Source of the DNA: CAYXFD01 sp964464175
Lineage (GTDB): Bacteria; Cloacimonadota; Cloacimonadia; Cloacimonadales; JAJBBL01
Length of the DNA: 58,464 nt
Assembly: GCA_964464175.1 (NCBI GenBank)
Contig: CAYXFD010000019.1
Coordinates: 1-58,464 of the forward strand
Direction of reading: 5' to 3'
Positions 16,452 through 25,332 of the stretch are shown here, in pieces. Numbering within the stretch: the first letter of the stretch is position 1; each line of letters opens with the position of its first letter. Made by a program: the position numbers and the translations under genes. The notes under the pieces were generated by a model, which was not told where the DNA came from, ran no database searches, and worked only from the letters and a program-made list of their open reading frames with translations.

Positions 16452-17549
16452 GTGCATTACCTTTTTCATCTCGGTCATCCGGCTCATTTCCATCTTTTTA
16501 AGAACACGATTGCCTTATTACAAGAAAAAAATAACAGAATTACAATTGTTATCAAAAAAAAGGATATTCTGGAGGACCTACTCAAGGAATCCGGATTTCC
16601 ATATCTGAACATCTTACCCCAAGGGAGAAAAGACACCAAACTCGGAATAGCTTTAGGGGTGCTGGAGAAAGATATCAAGCTGTTCAGTTTTTGCCGGAAG
16701 AACAGACCCGGTTTATTGATTGGTACTTCTGCTGAGATTAGTCATATCGGGAAACTGTTGAACATTCCTTCGATAGTTCTCAGTGAAGATGACTATCATG
16801 TAATCCGCACATTTGCTCTCATGACCTATCCTTTTGCAAAATGTGTCTTATCTCCGGTAACATGTGATAACGGAAAGTGGAATAACAAGACGATAGCCTA
16901 CAAAGGATACCATAAACTGGCTTATCTTCATCCTAAACGATTTTCTAAAGATTCAGATATCCTAAAGAAATATCCTGAAATCAGAAAGCCTTATGCAATT
17001 ATTCGCTTTGCTAAGCTGACTGCCCATCATGATGAAGGGATAAAAGGAATTAATGATGAGTTAGCGCGGCAGATAATTGCAACAGTGGTAAAACATGGGG
17101 TAAAGCCTTATATTACGAGTGAAAGACCGTTACCGGAAGAATTTGAGGAATATAAGCTGAAGATCGAGCTCAATGATATTCATCAAATTCTTTCACAGGC
17201 AAAGTTGTTTATAGGTGACAGTCAAAGCATGTCGGTCGAATCTGCCATGCTGGGGGTACCTTCAATACGTTACTCAGATTTTGCCGGTGAAATTGGTGTT
17301 TTGGAAGAATTAGAACACAAATACCGTTTAACAAAAGGGATAAGGACGGAGGAGCCGCAGCAGTTGCTTCAAACAATCGAAGATTTTCTTTCAAACGAGA
17401 AGCTTCAAAAAATGATGACAAAGGGAAGAGAAAAAATGTTACAGGATAAGATAGATGTAACAGCTTTCTTTGTCTGGTTTTTTGAGAATTTTCCGGAAAG
17501 CTATCAAATAATGAAGGATGATCCTGATTATCAGTGGAAATTTAAGTAG
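16452..17549 (+). CDS. DUF354-family GT-B-like protein
   Basis: 365 residues. The N-terminus HYLFHLGHPAHFHLFKNTI is the signature of DUF354 proteins, which resemble UDP-GlcNAc 2-epimerases and GT-B glycosyltransferases. The C-terminal half has LFIGDSQSMSVESAMLGVPSIR, comparable to the G.S....EA...G.P nucleotide-sugar site. Found in surface-glycan loci; no reaction is proven. The start codon is GTG after an AGAGAGAG stretch. An intrinsic terminator follows the stop by about 40 bases, so this is the last gene of its transcription unit. Confidence 0.75.
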   Translation: MHYLFHLGHPAHFHLFKNTIALLQEKNNRITIVIKKKDILEDLLKESGFPYLNILPQGRKDTKLGIALGVLEKDIKLFSFCRKNRPGLLIGTSAEISHIGKLLNIPSIVLSEDDYHVIRTFALMTYPFAKCVLSPVTCDNGKWNNKTIAYKGYHKLAYLHPKRFSKDSDILKKYPEIRKPYAIIRFAKLTAHHDEGIKGINDELARQIIATVVKHGVKPYITSERPLPEEFEEYKLKIELNDIHQILSQAKLFIGDSQSMSVESAMLGVPSIRYSDFAGEIGVLEELEHKYRLTKGIRTEEPQQLLQTIEDFLSNEKLQKMMTKGREKMLQDKIDVTAFFVWFFENFPESYQIMKDDPDYQWKFK

Positions 17550-17589
17550 ATTAAATAGTCGTACAATGAATTATAAGGAGCAAAGATGG

Positions 17590-17613
17590 ACGAAGCATAA
17601 GGCTTCGTTTTTT
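17590..17613 (+). terminator. Rho-independent terminator
   Basis: A 7-bp stem, ACGAAGC (17590-17596) with GCTTCGT (17602-17608), encloses a 5-base loop, and a run of T follows to 17613. It ends the unit closing with the DUF354 gene. Confidence 0.8.
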
Positions 17614-17630
17614 GTATCAAGGGAAAAAGA

Positions 17631-17683
17631 GTTGTGTCGTTGTGGCGATTAATCAAGAGGTTGTGTCATTGTAGCGTTTTGGA
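17631..17683. repeat. Left octamer array of four-helix-bundle cassette 2
   Basis: 8-base units: GTTGTGTC (17631), GTTGTGGC (17639), then after 13 other bases GTTGTGTC (17660), ATTGTAGC (17668), GTTTTGGA (17676). It lies 22 bases before the broken four-helix-bundle gene and is matched by an inverted array after it. Confidence 0.75.
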
Positions 17684-17705
17684 GCTTAAAAAGAATGAAG
17701 GAACT

Positions 17706-18113
17706 ATGAAAGGTTATAAAGATTTGGAAATGTGGAAATTGAGTATGGATTTGGTTATTGGTATCTATCGGATGACAAATGAGTTTCCGAAGAGAGAGAT
17801 TTATAGATAGACTTCACAGATGAGAAGAGCATACATTTCAGTACCTCCAAATATCGCTGAAGGTTCTGGAAGGAAAAACCCGAAAGAGTTTTTTCAAATC
17901 CTTAACATATCAAGAAGATCTTTATCAGAACCTGAAACACAGATTGAAATTGCTAATCGTCTTGACTATATTAAAGAAACTGCTGAGATGTACCTATTGA
18001 TTAAACGAATTAGAATGATGATCATAAACTTAATATCATACTTGGAATCCTCAAAACGACAAAACGTCAAAACCACAAAACACGAGAATAGAGAAGGAGA
18101 TAGAATCAAATGA
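17706..18113 (+). pseudogene. Four-helix-bundle (S23/Avd-like) gene with a nonsense mutation
   Basis: From ATG 17706 the frame encodes YKDLEMWKLSMDLVIGIY and FPKREIYR, meets TAG at 17808-17810, then continues in the same frame with TSQMRRAYISVPPNIAEGSGR and the rest of the family pattern to TGA at 18111. In relatives the interrupted position is a Leu or Ile (YGLTSQ / YGITNQ), so TTG to TAG is the likely single change; the adjacent Gly is also Arg here. A restart at 17820 would lack the first helix. The final residues come from the flanking repeat array and the leader of the next gene, whose ATG overlaps the TGA. Confidence 0.85.
18051..18082. repeat. Right (inverted) octamer array of cassette 2
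   Basis: Four perfect-phase 8-base units: TCAAAACG, ACAAAACG, TCAAAACC, ACAAAACA. On the minus strand they read GTTTTGTG, GTTTTGAC, GTTTTGTC, GTTTTGA, the inverted counterpart of the GTTGTGKC units at 17631-17683. Confidence 0.85.
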
Positions 18114-19045
18114 AGTTTTTAGTGACCGGTGGAGCCGGGTTTATTGGTTCCAATATCGTTGAAGAATTATTAAAGCAAGGATATGATGTAAGAGTTCTCG
18201 ACAATTTCGCAACAGGAAAAAGGGAAAACATAATCCCCTTTATGAAAAACTCGAAATTTGAAATGATTGAAGGTGACTTAAGAAGTTTTCATATCGTGAG
18301 AAATGCTGTGAATGGAGTTGATTTTGTTCTGCACCAAGGTGCTTTGCCTTCAGTGCCACGTTCGGTAAACGATCCGATTACTACTAACGATGTAAACATT
18401 CTGGGGACACTAAATATCTTGGAAGCTGCTAAAGAATTCGGTGTTAAAAGGGTAGTGTTTGCCTCTTCGTCATCAGTTTATGGTAATTCGGAGACTCTGC
18501 CAAAAATTGAAACAATGCCCGATGCCCCAATGTCTCCTTATGCTTTGACAAAATATACTGCGGAGACTTATTGCCGGATCTATTATCATATTTATGCCTT
18601 AGAGACAGTATCTTTGAGATATTTTAATGTCTTTGGTCCAAGACAAGATCCGACTTCTGAATATAGTGCCGTTATTCCGAAATTTATCAACATCATATCG
18701 GAAGAGAGGCAGCCAATTGTTTACGGTGACGGTTTACAATCGAGAGATTTCACTTTTGTCGAAAATAATGTCCAGGCTAACATTCTTGCCTGCACAGCTG
18801 ATAATGTAGCGGGAGAGGTATTCAATATTGCCACTAATGTGAGATATACCCTACTTGATCTGGTGAGAATGTTGAACCGGATATTGGGAAAGAATGTAGA
18901 AGTTGTTCACCAAAATGAAAGACTGGGGGATGTTAAACACTCGTTAGCAGGGATAGAGAAAGCTAAGAAATTGCTGGGGTATGAAGTGAAAGTAGGATTT
19001 GAAGAAGGACTCAGAAGAACGGTGGAATACTTCGTGAAAGAATAA
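18110..19045 (+). CDS. NAD-dependent sugar-nucleotide epimerase (WbpP/GalE-like extended SDR)
   Basis: 311 residues. The NAD motif GGAGFIGS is at 7-14, the Ser triad member at about 120-122, and YALTK gives Tyr144 and Lys148. HQGALPSVPRSVNDP is the segment typical of WbpP/TviC-like UDP-GlcNAc or UDP-GlcA 4-epimerases. It probably interconverts gluco and galacto forms for the polysaccharide. AAGGAG at 18094-18099 serves the ATG and lies in sequence next to the cassette's right repeat array, so the insertion may have changed expression. Substrate not certain. Confidence 0.83.
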   Translation: MKFLVTGGAGFIGSNIVEELLKQGYDVRVLDNFATGKRENIIPFMKNSKFEMIEGDLRSFHIVRNAVNGVDFVLHQGALPSVPRSVNDPITTNDVNILGTLNILEAAKEFGVKRVVFASSSSVYGNSETLPKIETMPDAPMSPYALTKYTAETYCRIYYHIYALETVSLRYFNVFGPRQDPTSEYSAVIPKFINIISEERQPIVYGDGLQSRDFTFVENNVQANILACTADNVAGEVFNIATNVRYTLLDLVRMLNRILGKNVEVVHQNERLGDVKHSLAGIEKAKKLLGYEVKVGFEEGLRRTVEYFVKE

Positions 19046-19418
19046 TGTAGGATTTATAATGTACAATGAAAAAAAGAAAAAAAGGGTTCACGCGGATTGA
19101 CGCAGATAAAAGACAAAGAACCCGCAGATAAGAAAAATGATATAGGGTCTGGCGTGAGAGTAGCAGGCGGAGAAAGATGAAAAAGGGGTTCACTGAAAAT
19201 AATGTATAAGGTAGAATGAAAAAAGTAAAAGTAGTTTACTGTAAAAAATGTAGTTATTGTAACGCGGTATGATAAAAAATAAAAGATGTTTCAGGGAGAT
19301 GATGTAGAAAAAAAAGTATAGATCCCTGGAAAGGTCATGAGTAGTGAAAAAGAGAGATAGAAGATTAGTAATCGGATACAATTTGTTATCCTATTATATA
19401 TAGGGGGAGGTTATTAAA
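19046..19418. other. 373-base gap with degenerate short repeats
   Basis: No open frame of note on the plus strand. It contains GGTTCACGCGGATTGACGCAGAT (19084 on) followed by AACCCGCAGATA, a roughly 10-base periodic CGCRGATWRA pattern. Two similar tracts occur, TAATGTACAATGAAAAAA near 19060 and TAATGTATAAGGTAGAATG near 19200. Such words resemble the repeat arrays bordering small inserted cassettes, so this may be the scar of a lost cassette. A strong AGGGGGAGG lies just before galE. Confidence 0.5.
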
Positions 19419-20423
19419 ATGAAAGTTTTGGTTACCGGAGGAACAGGGTATATTGGCAGCCATACAGTGGTTGAATTACAAAACAAGAGCTATGATGTAA
19501 CGATTATTGATAATCTTTCAAACAGTAATATTGAAGTGGTCGATAAAATAGGAAAAATCACCGGAATAAAGCCTGAGTTTCATAAGATTGATCTACTTGA
19601 CTATAGAGAATTGGATAAGTTTATTCGTGACAACTGTTTTGAAGCAGTACTACATTTTGCCGGATTGAAAGCAGTGGAAGAATCGGTACGCGAACCTATG
19701 AAATACTATGAAAACAATGTATTGGGATCAATTAATCTGTTTAAAGCGATGAGAAAGTATGATGTGAAAAATCTGATTTTTAGTAGCTCTGCAACTGTTT
19801 ATGGAGAGGCTGAAAAAATGCCCGTTACTGAAGAGTATCCTACAGGGGCAACAAATCCCTACGGGAACTCCAAACTGATAATTGAGAGTATTTGCCGAGA
19901 TTTGCAGAGAAGCGACAGGGCATGGAACTTTATTCTTTTGCGGTATTTTAATCCTGTTGGTTGTCATTCTTCCGGATTGATTAGAGAAGAACCAATGGGA
20001 ATACCTAACAACCTGTTTCCCTATATTATAAGAGTAGCTGAGGGGAAGGCAGAATATTTAAGCATCTATGGCAATGATTACCAAACTGCAGACGGAACAG
20101 GAGTGAGAGATTATATACATGTTGTTGATCTGGCAAAAGGACATATTAAGGCTTTGGAATTCATGAAAATGTATACTGGACTGGAGGTGTTTAATCTTGG
20201 AACAGGAAAGGGATATTCTGTATTGGAAGTAGTGAAAGAATTTATGAAAGTAAACCAAGTCAACGTACCGTTCCGGTTCAGCAATAGAAGAGAGGGTGAT
20301 ATAGGTATCAGTTATGCTGATGCATCAAAAGCTGCCAATGAGATGGGATGGAAAGCAGTGAAAGGATTGGATGAGATGGTAAAGATAATTGATAGTAAGA
20401 GAGACAAACATTCAGAACAGTAA
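19419..20423 (+). CDS. galE: UDP-glucose 4-epimerase
   Basis: 334 residues, the usual GalE length. The NAD-binding motif GGTGYIGS is at 7-14, Ser124 lies in SSSATVYG, and Tyr148 and Lys152 are in YGNSK. Family-specific HFAGLKAVEESVREP and RYFNPVGCHSSG are present. It interconverts UDP-Glc and UDP-Gal and so supplies galactose units. AGGGGGAGG with about 8 bases spacing makes the start certain. It follows another SDR epimerase of a different subgroup, so the locus has two 4-epimerases with probably different substrates. Confidence 0.93.
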   Translation: MKVLVTGGTGYIGSHTVVELQNKSYDVTIIDNLSNSNIEVVDKIGKITGIKPEFHKIDLLDYRELDKFIRDNCFEAVLHFAGLKAVEESVREPMKYYENNVLGSINLFKAMRKYDVKNLIFSSSATVYGEAEKMPVTEEYPTGATNPYGNSKLIIESICRDLQRSDRAWNFILLRYFNPVGCHSSGLIREEPMGIPNNLFPYIIRVAEGKAEYLSIYGNDYQTADGTGVRDYIHVVDLAKGHIKALEFMKMYTGLEVFNLGTGKGYSVLEVVKEFMKVNQVNVPFRFSNRREGDIGISYADASKAANEMGWKAVKGLDEMVKIIDSKRDKHSEQ

Positions 20424-20509
20424 AGATTCATTGAAATTTGATATCCAAGAAGGAAGAGGGTAGATATGATCAAGACGCAAAAATTTATGCAGTGAAGTAG
20501 TTTAGATTA

Positions 20510-20899
20510 ATGAAACGAAGGGATTTATTGCTTCTTTGGGGATATTCACTGCCTGTAGTAGCAATATCTGTATTACCAATTTCTTACGAAGCAGATCAGA
20601 GCTTAAATGAGATAAACATAGTTTTTTTCAGGCTGGATTATTTACTGCATACGGCAATTTTCCTTATCTGGGGTCTTGTTGCGGGATTATGTATCATAAA
20701 GGTATCAGAGAATAAGCAAAAATCTATCATCGTTTTTGGTTTGATAGGAATCTTGTTAGCAGTTCTAACAGAACTCATCCAGAAATTTCTGCCCTATAGA
20801 GGTTATAATGTATATGATATGATTGGTAATGTTTTAGGGGTGTTGCTGAGTTTCGGTTTCTGGATGATTATACTGAAAAAGAAAAGAATCGGGGATTGA
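20510..20899 (+). CDS. VanZ-like small membrane protein
   Basis: 129 residues with four predicted membrane segments (about 7-24, 43-63, 73-90, 100-121) in the VanZ pattern: a conserved LDYLLH in the second helix region and LTELIQKFLPYRGYNVYDMIGNVLGVLLS in the last half. VanZ-like proteins are common beside polysaccharide genes and their role is unclear. No strong ribosome-binding site is seen before the ATG. A small GC hairpin (GGGGA/TCCCC, 20891-20904) overlaps its stop. Confidence 0.8.
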   Translation: MKRRDLLLLWGYSLPVVAISVLPISYEADQSLNEINIVFFRLDYLLHTAIFLIWGLVAGLCIIKVSENKQKSIIVFGLIGILLAVLTELIQKFLPYRGYNVYDMIGNVLGVLLSFGFWMIILKKKRIGD

Positions 20900-21213
20900 T
20901 CCCCTTATCATCATTATGAAACAGACAGAATTGCTAAGAAGAAAGGTTATTCACTCTAATGATGGTTAGCTTGTAAGCGGTTCTCCAGATAAAAAGATGA
21001 CTGCCAAAGAACTACAGGGCTGCATTTTTGGGAAGCAATTAAATTCTTGACTGAAAATAAGCAGTATATTTGATGCAATTTCATGATAGATTTCTTTTTT
21101 ACTGAGGAAGCTTAAATGTCATCCGGTTAGCTTTTTTTTGATTGAAAGATTAATTGAGAAAAGAATGTTAACGGCTGAGGATCGTTGTTACTTTTAAAAC
21201 CTGTCAGGAGTTT
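20900..21213. other. 314-base intergenic region before the sugar transferase
   Basis: No convincing gene. A possible terminator with a T-run lies at 21108-21139. The 75 bases before the sugar transferase probably carry its promoter, but I see no clear -35/-10 pair. GTCAGGAG lies before the ATG. Confidence 0.4.
21108..21139 (+). terminator. Possible weak terminator
   Basis: AAGCTTAA at 21108 can pair, with one bulge, with TTAGCTT at 21127, and the second arm runs into a stretch of eight T. The stem is weak and the loop long, so this is only a candidate end for the galE-VanZ unit. Confidence 0.35.
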
Positions 21214-22815
21214 ATGAAATATAAGATTTTTAGTGGTTTTTTTTGTCTGCTTGACATACTGATAGTAGGCTTAGCCTTCTTTATGGTTGCCTGGTATCGT
21301 TCAGGGACAAGAGTTATCCTGCTTCAATACTACAGACCATTTTTTGGCTTTTTGGCGATCTGGATACTGATGTCCCTTTTGGGAGGTAAGTATGATCTGA
21401 GACCACCCAAGCGCTTAAAGAACTTAATACCGAATATAATGAAGATCAATATTATGGCTTTGGGTGTGGTCTTCCTGCTGATGTATTTTTTTCAGCTTTT
21501 TTTCTACTCCCGCTTTATTGTCTTCGGGACAATACTGATCACTACCACCTTAGAACTCATCCTTTTTGTATCTCTGTTCTATTCATTTAAATTCCTCAGG
21601 GACAGTGATATCGTCGGTAAAACAGCTTTTGTTACAGCTTCGGCGAAGATGGAGGAAGTATCCGGTAGTTTCTTCACCGTGCAGAAAAAGGATACTTCGG
21701 TAGGAATTCCCTATACACCGGCTTTCGGGAAAACCGTTCAGGAAGATTCCGTCATGGTGAAACTATGGCGGAAATATCTGGATGAGAATTCCAAACTTTT
21801 CAGTTATCTCAATGACATGTTGAATCTTACCGGCTTTTCGGAAAAGAGAAGTATGATTCTGAAGAGTGCTACTTTTTTCAACATCGAGCATGTCGAGGAG
21901 CAATCCGAACATCTTTTTTTGAATCTTCATCCGATAAATGATATCAGAAGAATAAATGCTTATTTTATCAAGGTTAACCAAAATCTCATGGCGGGGGGAG
22001 TATATGTTTGCTGTGGTGAAACCATTACCCAGCGTTATCGGGGATTTCTCTCCGGTTACGGAAAAGTTTTCGGAAACGTCTTTTATTTCTTCGATTTTCT
22101 GTTCAGGCGCATCTGTCCGAAAATACCCTTTACTCAAGGTATTTACTTTGCTCTGACCAAAGGAAGAAACAGATCTTTGTCCGAAACAGAGATCTTAGGA
22201 AGGCTCTTTTTCTGTGGTTTTAAAGTTATCGGCTATCAAGAGATTGAGGGTTTGACATATTTCGTAGCGATAAAGGAAAAAAAATACCGGGAAGACCCTA
22301 ATCCCTCTTACGGACCTCTGATAAAGTTGAAGAGAGTAGGTCTTAACGGCAAGATATTTGACTGCTATAAGTTCAGAACAATGCACCCCTATTCCGAATA
22401 TCTGCAGGAATACATTCACGAGATGTATTCGGTTTCCGAATCCGGGAAATTTGCCAATGATTTCCGGATAACCGAATGGGGTAGAATAATACGTAAGTAT
22501 TGGATAGATGAGATCCCTCAGTTTATTAACCTCTTTAAAGGAGATATCCGGCTTATCGGAACGAGAGCGATCAGCCTTCATTATTTATCTCAATACCCCG
22601 CTGATGTCAGAGAGATGAGATTACGGACCAAACCGGGACTTATCCCGGTGTACACCGCTGACAAAGTGACAACTCTATTAGAATTGATTCACTCGGAACG
22701 AAGATATTTGGAGCGGAGAGAGAAGAGTCCAATCAAGACAGATGCTGTCTATCTATTTAAAGCTCTTTATAATATACTCACGAGAAAGGTCAAGTCACTG
22801 GATTGCTACAATTAG
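21214..22815 (+). CDS. Polyprenyl-phosphate sugar transferase, three-part Bacteroidota-like form
   Basis: 533 residues. Four hydrophobic segments lie in the first ~135 residues. A middle domain (~190-350) has an NLHPINDIRRINAYF and GGVYVCCGETITQRYR pattern reminiscent of a methyltransferase-like fold. The C-terminal PF02397 domain (~365-525) has LKRVGLNGKIFDCYKFRTMH, the catalytic Asp-Glu in WIDEIPQ, GDIRLIGTR and RTKPGLI. It should transfer a sugar-1-phosphate to undecaprenyl phosphate and so start repeat-unit assembly. LIGTRAISL replaces the usual VGPRP. I recall the same architecture from Bacteroidota proteins. It closes the polysaccharide locus. Confidence 0.85.
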   Translation: MKYKIFSGFFCLLDILIVGLAFFMVAWYRSGTRVILLQYYRPFFGFLAIWILMSLLGGKYDLRPPKRLKNLIPNIMKINIMALGVVFLLMYFFQLFFYSRFIVFGTILITTTLELILFVSLFYSFKFLRDSDIVGKTAFVTASAKMEEVSGSFFTVQKKDTSVGIPYTPAFGKTVQEDSVMVKLWRKYLDENSKLFSYLNDMLNLTGFSEKRSMILKSATFFNIEHVEEQSEHLFLNLHPINDIRRINAYFIKVNQNLMAGGVYVCCGETITQRYRGFLSGYGKVFGNVFYFFDFLFRRICPKIPFTQGIYFALTKGRNRSLSETEILGRLFFCGFKVIGYQEIEGLTYFVAIKEKKYREDPNPSYGPLIKLKRVGLNGKIFDCYKFRTMHPYSEYLQEYIHEMYSVSESGKFANDFRITEWGRIIRKYWIDEIPQFINLFKGDIRLIGTRAISLHYLSQYPADVREMRLRTKPGLIPVYTADKVTTLLELIHSERRYLERREKSPIKTDAVYLFKALYNILTRKVKSLDCYN

Positions 22816-22919
22816 GAGAATCAATACACAGGGGTTTTTTTACTAAACCGATCATAGGTCTTAGATTTTAACCGCTGAATCAGAAATCTTAACTTCCAAA
22901 AACAAAAGAGAGAGGCACG

Positions 22920-23993
22920 ATGAGAAAATATTTACCAGTTAATGAAGTGTATGACATAATGCTGAAGGTTTTTGCTCAACTCGGAGTACCGGAAGAAGAT
23001 GCCGGTATTTGTGCCGATGTGCTTATTGCTTCCGATCTGAGTGGGATCGAATCACACGGTATAGGTCGCTTGAAAATGTATTACGACCGAATCAAAGCCG
23101 GGATTCAAAAGCCCATTACCAGAATAGAGACAGTCTCGGACAAAGCAGCTACAGCTGTCTGGGACGGAAATCATGGTATGGGACAGGTTATTGGACACCG
23201 GGCTATGTTAACGGCGATAGCCAAGGCAAAAGAATATGGTCTGGGTTCAGTTGCTGTCAGAAATTCCACTCATTACGGGATCTGCGGTTATTATGCCCGA
23301 ATGGCGATAAAAGACAATATGATCGGCTTGACATTTTCTAATGCCAGACCCTCTATTGCTCCGCTTTTTGGAGTGACACCCCTTTTAGGCACCAATCCGA
23401 TCTGTTTCGGAGCGCCTACTGACTTGGATTTTCCCTTTCTCTATGATGCGGCAACCTCTATCAGTCAGCGGGGAAAAATCGAAGTCTTAGCCCGTGAAGA
23501 TAAACCGACACCTTATGGCTGGGCAATTGACAGGGAGGGGAAACCGCATACCGAAACACTAAAACTTCTGAATGATCTGACTCTGGGAACAGCCTCTCTT
23601 CTGCCGGTAGGGGGTGATTCCGAAATCAGCGGTGGTCATAAAGGTTATGGTTTAGCAACATTAGTGGAGATTTTATGTTCCGCTCTGCAAAACGGTAGTT
23701 ATCTGGAACAACTGAAGGGGAAAGAAGGGGAAAAGCAAGCCCCTTATAGATTAGGTCATTTCTTTATGGCTATTGATATCGCTGCATTTATCAACCCTGC
23801 AATTTTTAAGCAGATCACCGGAGATATCTGCCGGAGATTGAAATCTGCTGCCAAAATTGAGGGGCAGGAGACAATTTTTGTAGCCGGAGAAAAGGAGTAT
23901 CTTAACGAAAAAAGAGTCAGAAACGAGGGTGTTCCGATAACCGAGAAACTTTCCCGGAATCTGGAAGCCATGTTAGGTTATAAAATTGACTGA
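22920..23993 (+). CDS. Malate/L-lactate dehydrogenase-family (Ldh_2) oxidoreductase
   Basis: 357 residues of the NAD(P)-dependent family that includes ureidoglycolate, sulfolactate and 2,3-diketogulonate reductases, which is not the classical Rossmann type. IESHGIGRL gives His46 and Arg50, NSTHYG gives His118, and GTNPICFGAP and SGGHKGYGLATLVEIL are conserved. The substrate is a 2-hydroxy acid but cannot be assigned. About 100 bases separate it from both neighbours; it converges on metK and shows no clear operon partner. Confidence 0.88.
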   Translation: MRKYLPVNEVYDIMLKVFAQLGVPEEDAGICADVLIASDLSGIESHGIGRLKMYYDRIKAGIQKPITRIETVSDKAATAVWDGNHGMGQVIGHRAMLTAIAKAKEYGLGSVAVRNSTHYGICGYYARMAIKDNMIGLTFSNARPSIAPLFGVTPLLGTNPICFGAPTDLDFPFLYDAATSISQRGKIEVLAREDKPTPYGWAIDREGKPHTETLKLLNDLTLGTASLLPVGGDSEISGGHKGYGLATLVEILCSALQNGSYLEQLKGKEGEKQAPYRLGHFFMAIDIAAFINPAIFKQITGDICRRLKSAAKIEGQETIFVAGEKEYLNEKRVRNEGVPITEKLSRNLEAMLGYKID

Positions 23994-24092
23994 AACCTAA
24001 TTTCTTGATCAATAGAAGAGGTAGGCTGAGAGAAGACTGAAAGGTAATTTTACGCTATCTCAGGTTCTTTCAACCGAAAATTAATCAGTAAT

Positions 24093-25055
24093 TCAGATTT
24101 CCCACTTGTTACCATTTCCGTAATGACCCCATTCTGCTGTCTTTTCGAAAACCGGTCTGTCGAGTTCTAAGAAATCGATAATTCCTTGGGGGGAAAGATC
24201 ATAGCCTTCTATAGCTTCCTGATTACCATCAATACTGGCAACTGCCATTACAGGCTGGACAACTCCAATCGCGTAAGCCAAATAGACTAAGACCTCATTC
24301 GCTTTGTTTTTATGCAGAAGATCAACGGCAATTTTGCGGGCCATATATGCTGCACTGCGGTCAACTTTCGTTGCATCTTTTCCGGAATAAGCACCGCCGC
24401 CGATAGGTATTCTTGGTCCGTAATTATCGATGATCAGCTTTCTTCCGGTAACACCGGTGTCGGCTTCGAAACCGCCGATCTCCCAATCTCCTGCCGGATT
24501 GAAAAAGAGAGCATTTTCCGGGAGTCGCAGTTTATTATCCACTGCCCATTCCTTTGTCAGGTCAAAGAGTGTTTCCTGTTCCGTATTCTGAAAGCTTGCT
24601 ACCACAGCAGTAAGACGCCTCTCATCATCAAGAGTTATCTGAGTTTTCCCGTCATAGGGATATTCATTGTATATATGACGGCAGAGACTTCTGGCTAAAT
24701 AAAGTTCCTGAGGGATCAAAGCTTCGTTCTCGTTGCAGGCATAACCTACCATGATACCCTGATCTCCTGCACCGCCAACTTCCACGCCCCGGGAGATCTC
24801 CGGAGACTGCCGGACGATGTTAGCCTGAACACCGATCTTTTGCCTGATAATTCGGTTAACGATATCACGGACATTGACATAAGCTTGAGTGCTCATTTCT
24901 CCGGTTATTGTGATAATACCGTGACCCCCCATAACCTCAATTGCCGATCTGGTATGGGGATCCTCTTTGAGAGCAGCATCGAGAATTGCATCCGCAATCC
25001 GGTCGCAGATCTTGTCCGGGTGCATCGGAGATACACATTCCGCAGTTCTTATCAT
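24093..25055 (-). CDS. metK: S-adenosylmethionine synthetase, short form
   Basis: Makes S-adenosylmethionine from ATP and methionine. Core motifs are intact: HPDKICDRIADA (His12, Asp14, Lys15), GGAGDQGIMVGYACNE, GGFEADTGVTGRK, and GGGAYSGKDATKVDRSAAY. At 320 residues it is about 60 shorter than the E. coli enzyme: the segment between the first two motifs and the loop after GYACNE are compressed, and the C-terminus stops soon after EWGHYG. GGAGG at 25061-25065 (minus) is well placed for the ATG. It stands alone on the minus strand between two plus-strand genes. I see no SAM-riboswitch-like structure upstream. Confidence 0.9.
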   Translation of the reverse strand: MIRTAECVSPMHPDKICDRIADAILDAALKEDPHTRSAIEVMGGHGIITITGEMSTQAYVNVRDIVNRIIRQKIGVQANIVRQSPEISRGVEVGGAGDQGIMVGYACNENEALIPQELYLARSLCRHIYNEYPYDGKTQITLDDERRLTAVVASFQNTEQETLFDLTKEWAVDNKLRLPENALFFNPAGDWEIGGFEADTGVTGRKLIIDNYGPRIPIGGGAYSGKDATKVDRSAAYMARKIAVDLLHKNKANEVLVYLAYAIGVVQPVMAVASIDGNQEAIEGYDLSPQGIIDFLELDRPVFEKTAEWGHYGNGNKWEI

Positions 25056-25332
25056 TTACACCTCCAAGGGTTTAGTTTAGATTTCATATCTCTTAACGCT
25101 ATTTTTTTAAGGGAAATTCAGTCAATACTTTTAAGAGATTTCTTTTCTCTTTCCCAATCTAGCAAAAGACAACCGTTGCTTCATACCGTTGGACAATAGT
25201 AGAGGAAAACCTTAGGCAGTGTAAAGAAAGTATAGTTAATGGCCAACAGATAGTGATTGAGCAAGTTTTTCTTGCCAAATAAATTGAGCAGATTTTTTTC
25301 AAATATCAATTCAAGGATAAGGAAGGTATGTT

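Noticed and set aside
14473..18113. Diversity-generating retroelement
   Set aside because: The four-helix-bundle proteins are Avd-like, but there is no reverse transcriptase and no template/variable repeat pair in the window.
20891..20904. Hairpin GGGGA/TCCCC at the VanZ-like stop codon
   Set aside because: A 5-bp stem without a real T tract; mentioned with the gene but not called as a terminator.
25056..25332. SAM riboswitch upstream of metK
   Set aside because: I looked for the conserved helices and cores of SAM aptamers and saw none; only a ribosome-binding site and AT-rich DNA.
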